A stretch of 64,000 bases of DNA from assembly GCA_015847255.1 (NCBI GenBank), contig JADLZK010008580.1:1-64000 (forward strand). Reading direction: 5' to 3'. Positions within the stretch are counted from its first letter, which is position 1, and each line of letters opens with the position of its first letter. The DNA comes from Hyparrhenia diplandra (lineage: Eukaryota; Streptophyta; Magnoliopsida; Poales; Poaceae). Below are positions 33,392-43,034 of this stretch, piece by piece. The notes below the pieces were generated by a model. The model had not been told where the DNA came from. It did no database searches and saw only the letters and a list, made by a program, of their open reading frames with translations. Made by a program: the position numbers and the translations under genes.

Positions 33392-34600
33392 AAGGTTCAT
33401 TGTTGGTTTAGCAAATTAAGGTGATCTGAGGTGATTAGCACGGTGTTCGTGTATAAACTAGCATAATCCCTAGGTAAAATTTGGTGCTCAATTATAAGGG
33501 AGTTGTATGCAAGGATTTAAAAGAGAATCACATCATTCTAGCCAGGAGCGAATAAATTAGGTTGGCCCATGTATGTTCGATGAGGAATTTGGATATTATG
33601 GTGGACTTTGAGGAGACCAAATCTCTAGCGTAATTAGAGCATCTCGTCTCCTAGGTATGATGATCAAGGTGGTGGGAAAGCAATTGAGAGATTTCCTTGA
33701 AATGGAAACGGAAGAGGATGCCATAGGGTGCCATAGTCATGCTTTCAATTGAATCAGGAGCCTTTATGCTATAATGTTGATCTTATGACGTATCTTCGGT
33801 TTTGTGAATGTCTAGTTACATTGGTGCTAAGGGTGGTAAATATTGACACTCCGATTGGTATCACGCTTCAAATATCCATTTTATATACCTTAGCATTGTT
33901 TTGCTATTAATATCTCACCCAAAAAAATTATCTATACACATGTGATGAATTGATCCAAACTCTACGAAGCACATATGTAGGGGAAGCTAATATTACCAAA
34001 ACCGAAGTTAAAATGTTTGTCCAACCTTATTTCCTAGCTAAAATGCTTTAGACAAGCAATTCAAGTTCAAATTGAATGTATTCCATATATTTGTGAAGGT
34101 TGTCATCAATTACCATAAAGGGGAAGATTGAAGTTCCTTGTTTGATTTTGGATAATTGATGAAACCTCTCAATGCCAATCCTTTGCTCCAAGTGTGCTTA
34201 TGAGATATGATTGCATATGGTGTGGAGCAAGATTATATTCGACATGGACATGGTGGACATGGTGCAATGATCAAGCTCGAGGATGAAGAAAGAGAAAAAC
34301 AAAAGACCCAAGGAGATCAAGGCAAAGGTATCTTGATAAGTTCAAGGATGAAGAAAGAGAAAAACAAAAGACCCATGGAGATCAAGGCAAATGTATCTTG
34401 ATAGGGCTTTTGGTTTCGTGATCAAGACACATAGAGAGTGTGATCACATTTAGGGTTGATAACCATACTATGAAGAGGGGTGAAGGAATTCGGTTATCAA
34501 AGTGCCACTAGATGATCTAACTCATTCATATGCATTTAGATTCTAGTATGTGACTAAATCCCTTGCAAAATGTTTTTGAAAAATGCTAACACATGTGCAG
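33392..34600. other. Probable decayed LTR-retrotransposon DNA, no gene
   Basis: GTTGTCATCAATTACCATAA then AGGGGAAGATTG (34,099-34,130) resembles the polypurine tract and LTR start of a copia-type element, with LTR-like AT-rich DNA after it. The coding part is absent. A 65-bp tandem duplication lies within (listed separately). Confidence 0.3.
34275..34404. repeat. 65-bp tandem duplication
   Basis: GATGAAGAAAGAGAAAAACA followed by AAAGACCC and GAGATCAAGGCAAA occurs at 34,282 and again 65 bp later at 34,347, with few mismatches. It is purine-rich on the + strand. Confidence 0.75.
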
Positions 34601-34605
34601 AATTT

Positions 34606-34800
34606 CACCACCTACTACAAAAATGGTGGACTTCTCATAGTGTTTTTAGTTAGTAATAAAACACTACCATTAGTTATAGCACATGGGAATATCACTAGGA
34701 GACATTTAGCAGGAAAAAAATTATACTAAATTGTGAATGCCAAAAACACTAGGAGTAGCCTACGTCACTAGGAGAAATCTAAAATTTTGGTTGTGACTTT
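34606..34800. mobile_element. Possible CACTA terminal fragment
   Basis: CACCTACTACAAAAATGG (34,609-34,626) resembles a CACTACTACAAA terminus. CACTAGGAG recurs at about 34,694, 34,748 and 34,769, like subterminal repeats. The other end was not found. Confidence 0.35.
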
Positions 34801-35412
34801 ACTAGGTTGATCAATTGTTTTTTTTTCATTTTTACTTTTGCCATAAGATCGAAAACAAGATCCAATCATTTATATCCTTTGAGCTTTGTCGATTATGTAC
34901 CCTTTTGGATCAAATGAGTAGCACACAACTAAGATGAGCAATAGTGAGCAACACCATAAGAAGAAGGTTCATTCGTGAAAAGACAATTGTGAAGAAGGGT
35001 TGCATTGAGAAGAAAATTTGTGATGCCTTGGGTTGTCTAACTATGCATGTGTACTGGATGATTATTTTGGGCTCCTTATGTTTGTATGGAAGTTATGTTT
35101 GGATGAGTATGCAAATATTTAATTCTCACTTATCTTGGTTGTCACAATTGTGATTTTTTTTTGGATACATTGTAAATTTATTGTATTTATTGTAAAATTT
35201 TCATGTGCACACATACAAGTTGTCACTGTGGAACCAGAGGAAAAATTCAAATTTTTGATGCAACACACGGGCTATCACAGCGTGGTACCAGAGGAAAGGC
35301 TAGGCTTTTTTTTTATGTATTCTTCACTTAGGGCAAAAGAATTATTTCTGCTAGCTAGTAGGAGAATAGACAGCAGGGAAAAGAAATTTCTTGTAATGAC
35401 CTGGAGAACTTT
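34801..35412. other. Intergenic, no supported gene
   Basis: Only short frames. A 20-bp word (GTACCAGAGGAAA / GAACCAGAGGAAA) repeats at about 35,231 and 35,284. Confidence 0.3.
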
Positions 35413-35413
35413 A

Positions 35414-35782
35414 GACCCTGTTTGGTTAATTGGGCCCTACTTGGTTGAAAAGTCCTAGCATTAGTCCTAGCACTTCTTTTAGTCGACTTTTTTGAAAAAA
35501 AAAAAGACTCTTCAAGAGTTACTTCTAGGAATTTTAGTAAAAAGTTTCAAAAAAGCCCCTCCTTGTTTGGTTTTAGGGACTAAAAGTGATTTTTTAGTCT
35601 CAATAGCAAAAAAAGTCCCTAAAACTAAATAGGGTTTTAGTCTTAGGACTTTTAGAAAAACATTCAACGAGGTGCTTCTAGGGACTTTTAGTAAAAAAAA
35701 TCTTTAAAAAATCCTTTCCTATTTATTTTCTAGGGACTTTTTTAGTTCCAACATGAAAAGTCTCTGAAACCAAACATATCCG
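35414..35782. mobile_element. Grass MITE with CCCTGTTTGGTT-type termini
   Basis: The left end CCCTGTTTGGTT (35,416-35,427) matches the reverse complement of the right end AACCAAACATATCC. The interior repeats TAGGGACTTTTAGT-like words many times in both orientations, a pattern of common non-autonomous grass elements. Non-coding. Confidence 0.6.
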
Positions 35783-36637
35783 CTCTCACATTGTTCGATT
35801 TGCCCGAGAAGAAAGCCGCGCCCTACGCCACTGCATTGTCGAAGAAGAAGCGTGTTAGTTGGGCCAGCACTCAAAGGGCATCGCTAGAGCTTAGTCGAGC
35901 CATGGAGCTAGAGCCAGGCCGGAGAGTGCATGAGGAATCTGACGCAAGGAAGATGAAGCCCCGTGTGGCCGCAGCAGAGAAGATAATGTGCGTATTGGGG
36001 CCTAAGCGGAAGAGGCCTGCGGGTGGAAAAAGCTACGCTTGTGTGCGCGTAGTTTAGCGGCCTCCATATTATATTTAGATGCATAGCAAAACAGATATAC
36101 GAGAAAAATTAGCCTTATTGCATTCTTAGCCTTTGTTTTTCATGTCATAATCATAGGTTCACGGAGAATACATGTAGGAGAAAATATGTTTTGCTACAGT
36201 ATTGTATCAGGTAGAGATAGCAGATTCGTTTCACTATCGTAACTAATACTGTAACAATGTTGTGAATGTCTATATCGTCAAAGCAGTTATGCTCGGTAGA
36301 AAAGTCGGAGACTGGCATTTAGCTATAGATTGGTGATGGTTTCAACAATTATATTGATGTAGAGTTTGTCGTGCAAATAACGTGTTGTAAACAAACGTGC
36401 TAGTGATTATGATGTTTCTCTCTCGGTCTCTAAACAATGAACACTACAGGTTCCAACGCATAGATTGTACAGCTAAGACCTACGAATTTTTATAGTAAAT
36501 AAAAGTCCTCCTTTGGAGTCTATTTACTTTACAACATCAACTATTTTTCTGAATTTATATATATAGAGAGAAGTTATATGTGTTAGATTAGATAGATGGA
36601 TACTACTTATGGATATGGACATGTAGCGTAAATCCAA
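35783..36637. other. Intergenic DNA upstream of the first MATH-BTB gene
   Basis: An 88-codon frame at 35,791-36,057 is unrecognised and probably chance. TATATATATAG at 36,556-36,566 could be a distal TATA box for the gene at 36,860, about 300 bp away. Confidence 0.3.
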
Positions 36638-36753
36638 ACGTGTCCACGGTTGCCATGCATGAGTGCAGTCCTACACCGAGTTTTCGTGTGGATGGACGTG
36701 TCCACGATTGCCATGAGTACACAGTCCCTACCTACCGAAAATTTTGCTTGAAT
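36638..36753 (+). repeat. 58-bp direct repeat in the 5' region of MATH-BTB gene 1
   Basis: ACGTGTCCACGGTTGCCATG at 36,638 recurs as ACGTGTCCACGATTGCCATG at 36,696, each followed by a GAGT...CAGTCC-like tail. Being within 225 bp of the start codon, it may duplicate promoter or 5' UTR elements. CCACG/CGTGG cores resemble G-box-like sites. Confidence 0.65.
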
Positions 36754-36859
36754 ACATATATTGTCGATCCGATCGACACGGCCCCGCACCCTCACGCTCA
36801 TCCTCCTCCGTGCCGCTCGTCGCAGCCGATTGCCGCGGCTGCTTGAAGAAGCATCGATC

Positions 36860-37897
36860 ATGGCCGCCGCCGCCGCCGAAGCCAGAGCCGCATGTGACAT
36901 CTACAGAACTCGGGACGTACAGGGCTTCCACTTCCGGGTGAGCCACCGTGCTACCAGGAATCTCGCCGCCGGCCAGTACGTCGAGAAGGTCTTGCCATTA
37001 GTCAACGGATTCAAGGTCACCGCAAGATTCTGGCCCCGCTGGGAAGCCTTCATCATCAAACTCTCCATCGTCATCACCAGCTTGTTCCAACAACCCAAGC
37101 TCCAAGCTCCCAAGGTGGCCGCGGCAAGCATAGAGCTACGGACCAGGGACGGGCTGCCGGTTCGCACCGGGACACAGCAGCCTGAAACCGTCACGGAAGA
37201 TTGTTTCGGAGGAACCATCCTCTATGTAGACAGAGACGAAGTCGAGAAGGATTGCCTCGTGGACGACCACTTCACCGCGATTTGCACCGTGGCCATCTTA
37301 AGAGACTGGCCGCCATTGGACTTCCCCTTTCCTTACAATCTAGGAAGCGTTATATTCAACATGCCAGATCTCAGCGACGTTTCCTTCCAAGTAGGAGGAC
37401 ACACTTTCAAAGCGCACCGCCTTGTTCTCGCCGCTTGCTCGCCGGTGTTCAGGACGATGCTATTCGGCGACATGGATGAGAGCAGGGCAAGCCCCATTGC
37501 CATCCAAGACGAGACGATCAGACCAAGCACCTTTGGTTTCATGCTCTATTACATGTACCACAATGTGCTGCCGCCGGCTGCTGACGGGATGGACGATGCC
37601 GCTGAAATGATGGAGTGTCAGCGTTTGTTTGTAGCTGCCGATATGTATGGGTTGGACAAGCTGAAAGAGACGTGCGAGGAGATGATGTTCGCTGGCATTA
37701 AGACATCCACGGTGCTGTCGATCATGGAGTTCGCGGAAGAGCGTACACGCCCTAGACTAAAGGCCAAGTGCCTTGATTTCCTTACGGTTTCTGGAAACTT
37801 CCAAGAGGTGGCTGCAACTCAAGAGTACCTTGATTTAATGACCAAGGTCCCGTCTTTGCTAGCCCAAGTACGGCTATCAATCAACGAAAGATCATGA
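36860..37897 (+). CDS. MATH-BTB domain protein 1 (Cullin-3 substrate adaptor family)
   Basis: This 345-residue intronless protein has an N-terminal MATH domain (~16-146, with GFHFRVSH and DHFTAICTV). A BTB/POZ domain (~170-270) opens DLSDVSFQVGGHTFKAHRLV, includes ACSPVFRTML, and ends YGLDKLKETCEE. A C-terminal helical BACK-like tail (~275-340) follows. MATH-BTB proteins link targets bound by MATH to Cullin-3 ubiquitin ligases through BTB, in nucleus and cytosol. I chose the ATG at 36,860 (ATC ATG GCC) because MAAAAAEAR matches the family start. An in-frame ATG at 36,761 would add 33 Arg-rich residues with no domain. The family is greatly expanded in grasses, and many members evolve fast. The target is unknown. 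Confidence 0.88.
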   Translation: MAAAAAEARAACDIYRTRDVQGFHFRVSHRATRNLAAGQYVEKVLPLVNGFKVTARFWPRWEAFIIKLSIVITSLFQQPKLQAPKVAAASIELRTRDGLPVRTGTQQPETVTEDCFGGTILYVDRDEVEKDCLVDDHFTAICTVAILRDWPPLDFPFPYNLGSVIFNMPDLSDVSFQVGGHTFKAHRLVLAACSPVFRTMLFGDMDESRASPIAIQDETIRPSTFGFMLYYMYHNVLPPAADGMDDAAEMMECQRLFVAADMYGLDKLKETCEEMMFAGIKTSTVLSIMEFAEERTRPRLKAKCLDFLTVSGNFQEVAATQEYLDLMTKVPSLLAQVRLSINERS

Positions 37898-38650
37898 CAC
37901 CGATGAGTTGGGACTGGGAGGATATATTTGGTGGTGTATCATAGAGCCTTCGATCCGATAAGATCGATTGTGGTGTCCATGTTTATATATAGCGTTAAAA
38001 TTATGTTTTGCTAGCAGGTACATTTAAGTTTCTAGTCTTGTGTTATTTACTATTATTCTGTCGAAGAATTATGCGGGCGTCACTAGCTTTTTCAAAGACC
38101 TGCAAAATTAAACTATAACTGTTCAGAGTCAGCTCCGCTAAGAGCATCTCCAAGAGAAGACTAATAACACTCATTAACGGAGCTGACTCTTAACGGAGCT
38201 GACTCTTAGCGGAGCTGACACTGAAGAAGACCTATGTAGACGGGTCTTTCGTAGCCGCTAGAATGACTAATGGTACAAATAATTATCACCGCCAGGGGTA
38301 GGCCCAAACGGATGGTTAAACGTTAAACAGTGTTAGTAATGCATGCCAAATAGATCATGACTAGGGTCTGGGTCGGAATTTCTTAATAGGCTGCAGATCA
38401 GACGGTTATGCTTCATTCTGGCATGATCAAAATCGCCCTCTTGTGAAACTATAGTGCCATTATGGCATCAATAATGCTCTAACTTGGGCGCCCGTCGTGT
38501 TATGGATGCCGTGCGAGCCCACTAGAGAGGCTTGGCTCTCTATTCCTGCATCGTGCTCTCACGTCGTGTCACATGCCCCATCTCCACTTTCCACACAAGC
38601 ACCGTCTGCGAACACATGGTTGATTTAGGTCACATGTGTTTAGTTTTGTG
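37898..38650. other. 3' flank of MATH-BTB 1; MITE-like insert
   Basis: AGAGCATCTCCAAGAGAAG (38,141-38,159) and TAATGCTCTAAC (38,469-38,480) look like the ends of a MITE. Between and beside them lie two copies of TAACGGAGCTGACTCT plus TAGCGGAGCTGACAC (38,176-38,222) and the inverse AGAGTCAGCTCCGCTAAGAG at about 38,125-38,144, able to form a hairpin. No gene. Confidence 0.4.
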
Positions 38651-39063
38651 ATTGAGTGATTGTCAACGATCAACATTTTAATTCTATTTTCCTTTATTCT
38701 TTATGCTTGGCTATGTTCACCAAAGACACGTGGAGTGTGTCGAAGACGTATCTCTTGGTTCGTGTTGTGCGGTGTGGAGCTCGAGAGATGGTAGCTAACG
38801 GCGAGGTGAAGGGGCCAAGGAGGGACGTGCCGGGCCGACGGACCGCGGAGGTGAAGGACGGACGTGAGGCTTGGGACCGAGGGACCGGATTGCCGGGTGG
38901 CTAGCCATGGTGGTCGACATCCGGGACATCGACGGATGCAAGAGGGCGTGGGAGGACCGTGTCGATCGGGTCAAGACGGCGGCGGCGTGTGGCGAGCGGG
39001 GAGCTCGGATGACTTGGCGACTTCGGGCGGTCAAGACGGCGATGACACGTGTCGAGGAGGTTT
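38651..39063. other. GC-rich stretch, no supported gene
   Basis: Overlapping frames of about 100 codons on both strands, with no recognised domain. Probably repeat-derived, leading into the palindromic minisatellite. Confidence 0.3.
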
Positions 39064-39190
39064 GGTGGTTTGTCCTCAAAACCATCGGCGCTGGGTTTCG
39101 TGGTTTGGGCCTCAAAACCACGGGTGCGGGTTTGTGGTTTGAGCCTCAAAACCATCGGCGGGTTTCACGGGTTTGAGCCTCAAAACCCGG
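39064..39190. repeat. Minisatellite with palindromic units
   Basis: Four units of about 30-35 bp are each built on GGTTTGAGCCTCAAAACC or a variant (39,067, 39,101, 39,135 and 39,170), with GGCGGGTTT-like spacers. The core is an imperfect palindrome, so each unit can form a small hairpin. Confidence 0.7.
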
Positions 39191-41230
39191 GGCGTTCCGG
39201 TGGACGGAAGGGCGGCGGCACGTGGCGGCATCACGGGAGATTGCATGGAGCAAGGCTGCGAGATGAGGAGGCGCGGTGGTCGTCGGATCAAATTATCTCG
39301 AGTCGGACTAAATTAGTCTTAGGGTTAGCGGTTCGGCTCATATGTATCTAGGGGTAGTGTGGGAAAGAGGATTTCGGACTATATGTGGAGGATGACAACC
39401 TCCTCCCCTCTTTGCCTCTCTTATTTTTGTTTTTATTTTTTCCAATTTTTAGGGTTCTTGTTTAGAGGTCCAAGAACAAAATTGTGGATATTTTGTCTTT
39501 GTGATTTTTCGTTCGTAGGAAGAGTGGCCCTTAGTCCACTCATGACCTCTCGGGATTTGTCACTTTGATCCGTGATTTTGTTCCTCGCGATTACGGCTTG
39601 AGCGGCGTTTTCTTTTTCTCTTATTGTGATTTGATTTTCCCGGACTTAGACCATCTCGCGGCGCGCACGCTTAACGCCCTCCTCCGTGTAGCGCGGTAGC
39701 GCAAAAAATCTCTCGGCGGGGTACTTTATCCGTCCCGTCGTCGTCCCGTAGGGCGCTACCTTCCGCCGGGCTGCGGGGCGTGGCGGGCCTCCGCTCGACC
39801 AAGGTGGGCTCCGCCGTTGGCAGCGCGTGAGAGAGGGAGGAGAGAGGTGATAACATGCTGGGCCCCACTGTTTCAAATATCTAGAAATGTTATAACTCAT
39901 AAAGCGAAAAGACCAAATTAAATTCGATTGCACCATTAAATTCGTCTTAACAAATACTTGAAAACTAGATCTCTCTTGGATATATTTAGATAAACTTATA
40001 AGTGGACCCCAATGATGGTAGATGGTATAGAGTAGGGATATAAAGAAGGATGAGTGCGGAGAAATTACTGTAAAGTCGAGAATCTTGATGACTAGGATGT
40101 ATAGAGAAGGTAAATAGAGGAACATGAGTGCGGATAGTCTTAGAGTTGATTCCAGTCAGAGATTTTTGGGGAATAGTGTTGTACCTGGTTGAATCTCATC
40201 TGCGTGAAATCTGAGTTCGATCTATGGAGTATGGAGTCAGATCTCGTTGAGTCTTGGCTCCGCATTTTCTGTGTTCTTATTTGTTCGCAGGTTCGTCGGT
40301 ATTTCCAGCTAGCTGTCGTGGGTTTGCAGGTCAGTACGGGTGCTCCAAACAAGGGGACACAGCAGCGCCTGCCCTTGGTTCGTGAGGCCTGAGTTCCTCG
40401 CCGGTGCCTGGCCTGCAGCTCGTGTTTTCGTCGCTCGTGCACAGCAGAGCTGCAACTCCCTGCCGAGCAGGTAAGAAGATAAGCAGAGATCTTTAGCTTG
40501 TTCAATTTTCTATTCTGAGCAACAGCAATCAGTTTCTACGGTGCTTTCAAGCTTCAAGCTTTTGTACGCAATTGATTTTTCAACCGTGAGCTACTACTTC
40601 AAGCAATCATTAGCTAATTATTGGAGCTTTAATTTATTTACTTGACAAGAGTAGTATTCATGGTATACAAAGATTGCTGCTTGCTGTGTACGTGTTACTT
40701 CTCTGCAGGTTCAAGGCTCGCTGCTTGTGTGCAGGTTATCAGCAAGGATTTCCAGTTAGCTCATATTTTCTTTAAGCTGGTCATTAGCAGTTTGAGTGCT
40801 TTTCCTTCCAGCAGCAGCTTATTCTTTTTTGTGCTTGATCTGTTTAGCTACAGAGTTCCAGGGCTTAGCATATGTGCAGTAGCATGTCCTCGATGCTTGA
40901 GCTTTGATTCGATTTATTTAGCTTGGAGTGCTCTCAGCTTGCAAGCTGCTGGTTCCTGGTTGTTGCTTGTTTCTGATTGGTGCACTTGGGTGCGGTGCTA
41001 AGCTACAAGAGAAATTTTATTGAACAACTTCAGCTAGCAGGTGCTTTGGCTTGGACGTGTTGCTGTTTTCAGCATTAGAAGCAAGCAACTTTTCAAGTTT
41101 CAGTTTGGCTCAAATCTCCGTCTTGATCTTTTTTGTCCGTCGTTCGTCTTTTTTGATCCGATTTGCAATCCGGTTCTTGCGTTGGCTTTCTATCTCGAGA
41201 AATTTTCCTAGGTACTCTCATCACGAGTTG
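39191..41230. other. Repeat-derived intergenic DNA, possibly LTR sequence
   Basis: 39,640-40,145 begins near GACTTAGACCATCTCGC and ends near GCGGATAGTCTTAG, inverted ends suggestive of a DNA transposon. 40,150-41,230 may be the left part of the copia LTR that ends at 41,563, but its start cannot be set. No gene is supported. Confidence 0.3.
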
Positions 41231-41563
41231 ACGTTGGTATTTTAGTTTCGGGAACTCACTTCTTCTCTATAGAAGTTGAGTGACTCTTTTTAGTCCTCGG
41301 TTCGGCCTTTGCTCTTGTCGGCCGTGTGCGATAGTTTGAGGTGTCCCGGCTGTGTTCATAGGGAACATCCACCCAATCATTTGGGTCGTGGACATCTCGG
41401 TGCTCTCTTTCTTTCGTGACACCTTGCTACTAGTTAGCACGTGTGTTACTCGTCTCCCGTTTGAGTTTGTTTTTGAGTTTGGGGGTTGAGCCGATGACCC
41501 AAAAGTGAAAAGGAAAATTGAGGCTCCCATTCACCCCTCTCGGGTCGCCGTTTCGGTCCTTCA
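41231..41563 (+). repeat. Right part of a Ty1/copia LTR
   Basis: Non-coding DNA ending CGGTCCTTCA directly before a tRNA-Met-type primer-binding site, so this is the end of a 5' LTR. The left boundary is unknown and no second LTR lies in the window. Confidence 0.5.
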
Positions 41564-41565
41564 AT

Positions 41566-41589
41566 TGGTATCGAAGTCGGTTAGGATCA
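41566..41589 (+). other. Primer-binding site of a Ty1/copia element
   Basis: TGGTATCGAAGTCGGTTAGG closely resembles the initiator tRNA-Met primer-binding site used by plant copia elements. It is two bases after the LTR-like CA end, as expected. Confidence 0.65.
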
Positions 41590-41628
41590 CTTCCACCCTA
41601 ATCGGTCCGTGATCCGCAAGAAGGCGAC

Positions 41629-42300
41629 ATGGATCGTGCTTTCGGCCACTTTGGCAAACCTCCGGAGTTCGATGGCACCAACTATCCCTATTAGAAGATT
41701 AAGATGCAAGCACACCTTATGGGGATGGATTAGAGAGTGTGGGAGATTGTCGATGATGAGAACTACCAAGTGCTAGCCGCTCGAGTGGGTGAGGAACAAA
41801 TAGCCCAACACAATGCCAACAACCGAGCGAGGAGTGTTTTGTTCTCTAGCCTCAAAGACACTTGAGTTTGAGAGAGTTGCCACTTTGTGAGACTACTCGT
41901 GAGGTGTGGAGAACACTTGAGAGTTACCACGAGGGAACCCCACAAGTCAAGGCCCGCCTATATATGAGACCTACAAGAGAGAGTACAACAACCTAATCCA
42001 GCTTGATGGCGAGTCCATCGATTCTCTCTTTGCCCGGGTTTGGGACGATGCGCAACAAGCTCTGGGGCGAACAAGCCTTCGAGAGGCTTGATGATCACGA
42101 AGGCGATCGCGGCTCTTGTACGCTTTGGATCGGAAGGTGTGGGATGTGAAGGTGTCCGCGATCATGGAGTCCGCCAACTCACGACACCCTCACACCCGAC
42201 GAGCTTTACAAGCAAGCTCAAGTCCTCCGAGATCGAGGCCCGGATCGGAAGCTCAAGAACCCATTCGCGCCGAAGCGTTGCACTTGTCTCGGGTAAGGCG
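41629..42300 (+). pseudogene. Truncated copia gag polyprotein
   Basis: The ATG at 41,629 opens MDRAFGHFGKPPEFDGTNYP, typical of the N-terminus of plant copia Gag (DUF4219/UBN2 family). In-frame TAG stops come at about 41,695 and 41,734. Further matches in shifted frames include REVWRTLESYHEGTPQVKAR (about 41,900-41,960), ALDRKVWDVKVSAIMES (42,119-42,170) and LTPDELYKQAQ (about 42,193). Protease, integrase and RT are absent downstream, so only the 5' third of the element survives. Confidence 0.7.
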
Positions 42301-43034
42301 CGGTTCCGGTTTCCGCTAACCCATCATAGATCTCTTTTGCCTTGTCTTCTTTGGTGTGCGTGACGAGAGGAGTAGTTGGAGTGCCTTGGGGACGGCGAGG
42401 CGGCTCGTCATCGGCCGATTCTCGCGGTTCCATAACAACCGCTTGAACCGTCGGCGTGGCGGCTCCCTTCCTAGCTCAGCGCTATGACCTTGACCTCCTA
42501 CGCCGGCGACGCTTCCTCATGGGCCTCGGGCCGGCAAGGCTTGCCAAGGTAGGCGTGCTTTCGTGTCGGCCCAACCCAAAAAGACGGCCCAGACTCGGTT
42601 CGGCACAGCCCGGGAGGCATGCCGTGCCGCCCAACCTTATTCGGGCCGTGCCAGGCCGAAGCCGGGCCGCAGGCCGTTGGCCAGCTATATCATCGCATAG
42701 AATGTGTTTCCCTTTGATTCGAGTGTTTCCATCTTTAGCTCACGGGACCTGATTGCATGATTTGAATACGATTTCTTAAAAAACGCCGTAGAGTTTGTTT
42801 TCTTTTTAAAACAAATATGAGCTGGCTGTCTCTGATCCGTCCTCTATCCATCCATAAACAGAAAAAGAGGCCTTGTCGAGTCTGAATTGCAGTTGGATAT
42901 AATTTCCATGTCTGCAGATGCAGCATCAGTTAAAAGGCTGCCTCCTCCCTCGTTTGTATTCCCTCCCCCTCAAGCCTCTAGACCCTGTTAGACTCTCGCG
43001 AAGTCGCACTTGTCCCGCCGCCTCGACGACGATC
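42301..43034. other. Intergenic DNA between the copia fragment and MATH-BTB gene 2
   Basis: 42,540-42,690 is a GGCCCGGCC/GCCGTGCC-rich low-complexity patch common in grass repeats. 42,700-43,034 should contain the promoter and 5' UTR of the next gene; no TATA box is obvious. Confidence 0.35.

Noticed and set aside
35791..36057. 88-codon frame MFDLPEKKAAPYATALSKKK
   Set aside because: Short, no recognised domain, next to a MITE, no supporting start or promoter context.
36761..36859. Upstream in-frame ATG of MATH-BTB 1 (and 42,918 for gene 2)
   Set aside because: The extra residues are Arg/Leu-rich or otherwise unrelated between the paralogues. Both downstream ATGs share the ATC-ATG-GC context and align with the family start.
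42218..42433. 71-codon - frame beginning MEPRESADDEPPRRPQG
   Set aside because: Overlaps the copia gag remnant on the other strand. It looks protein-like but is too short and unrecognised to call.
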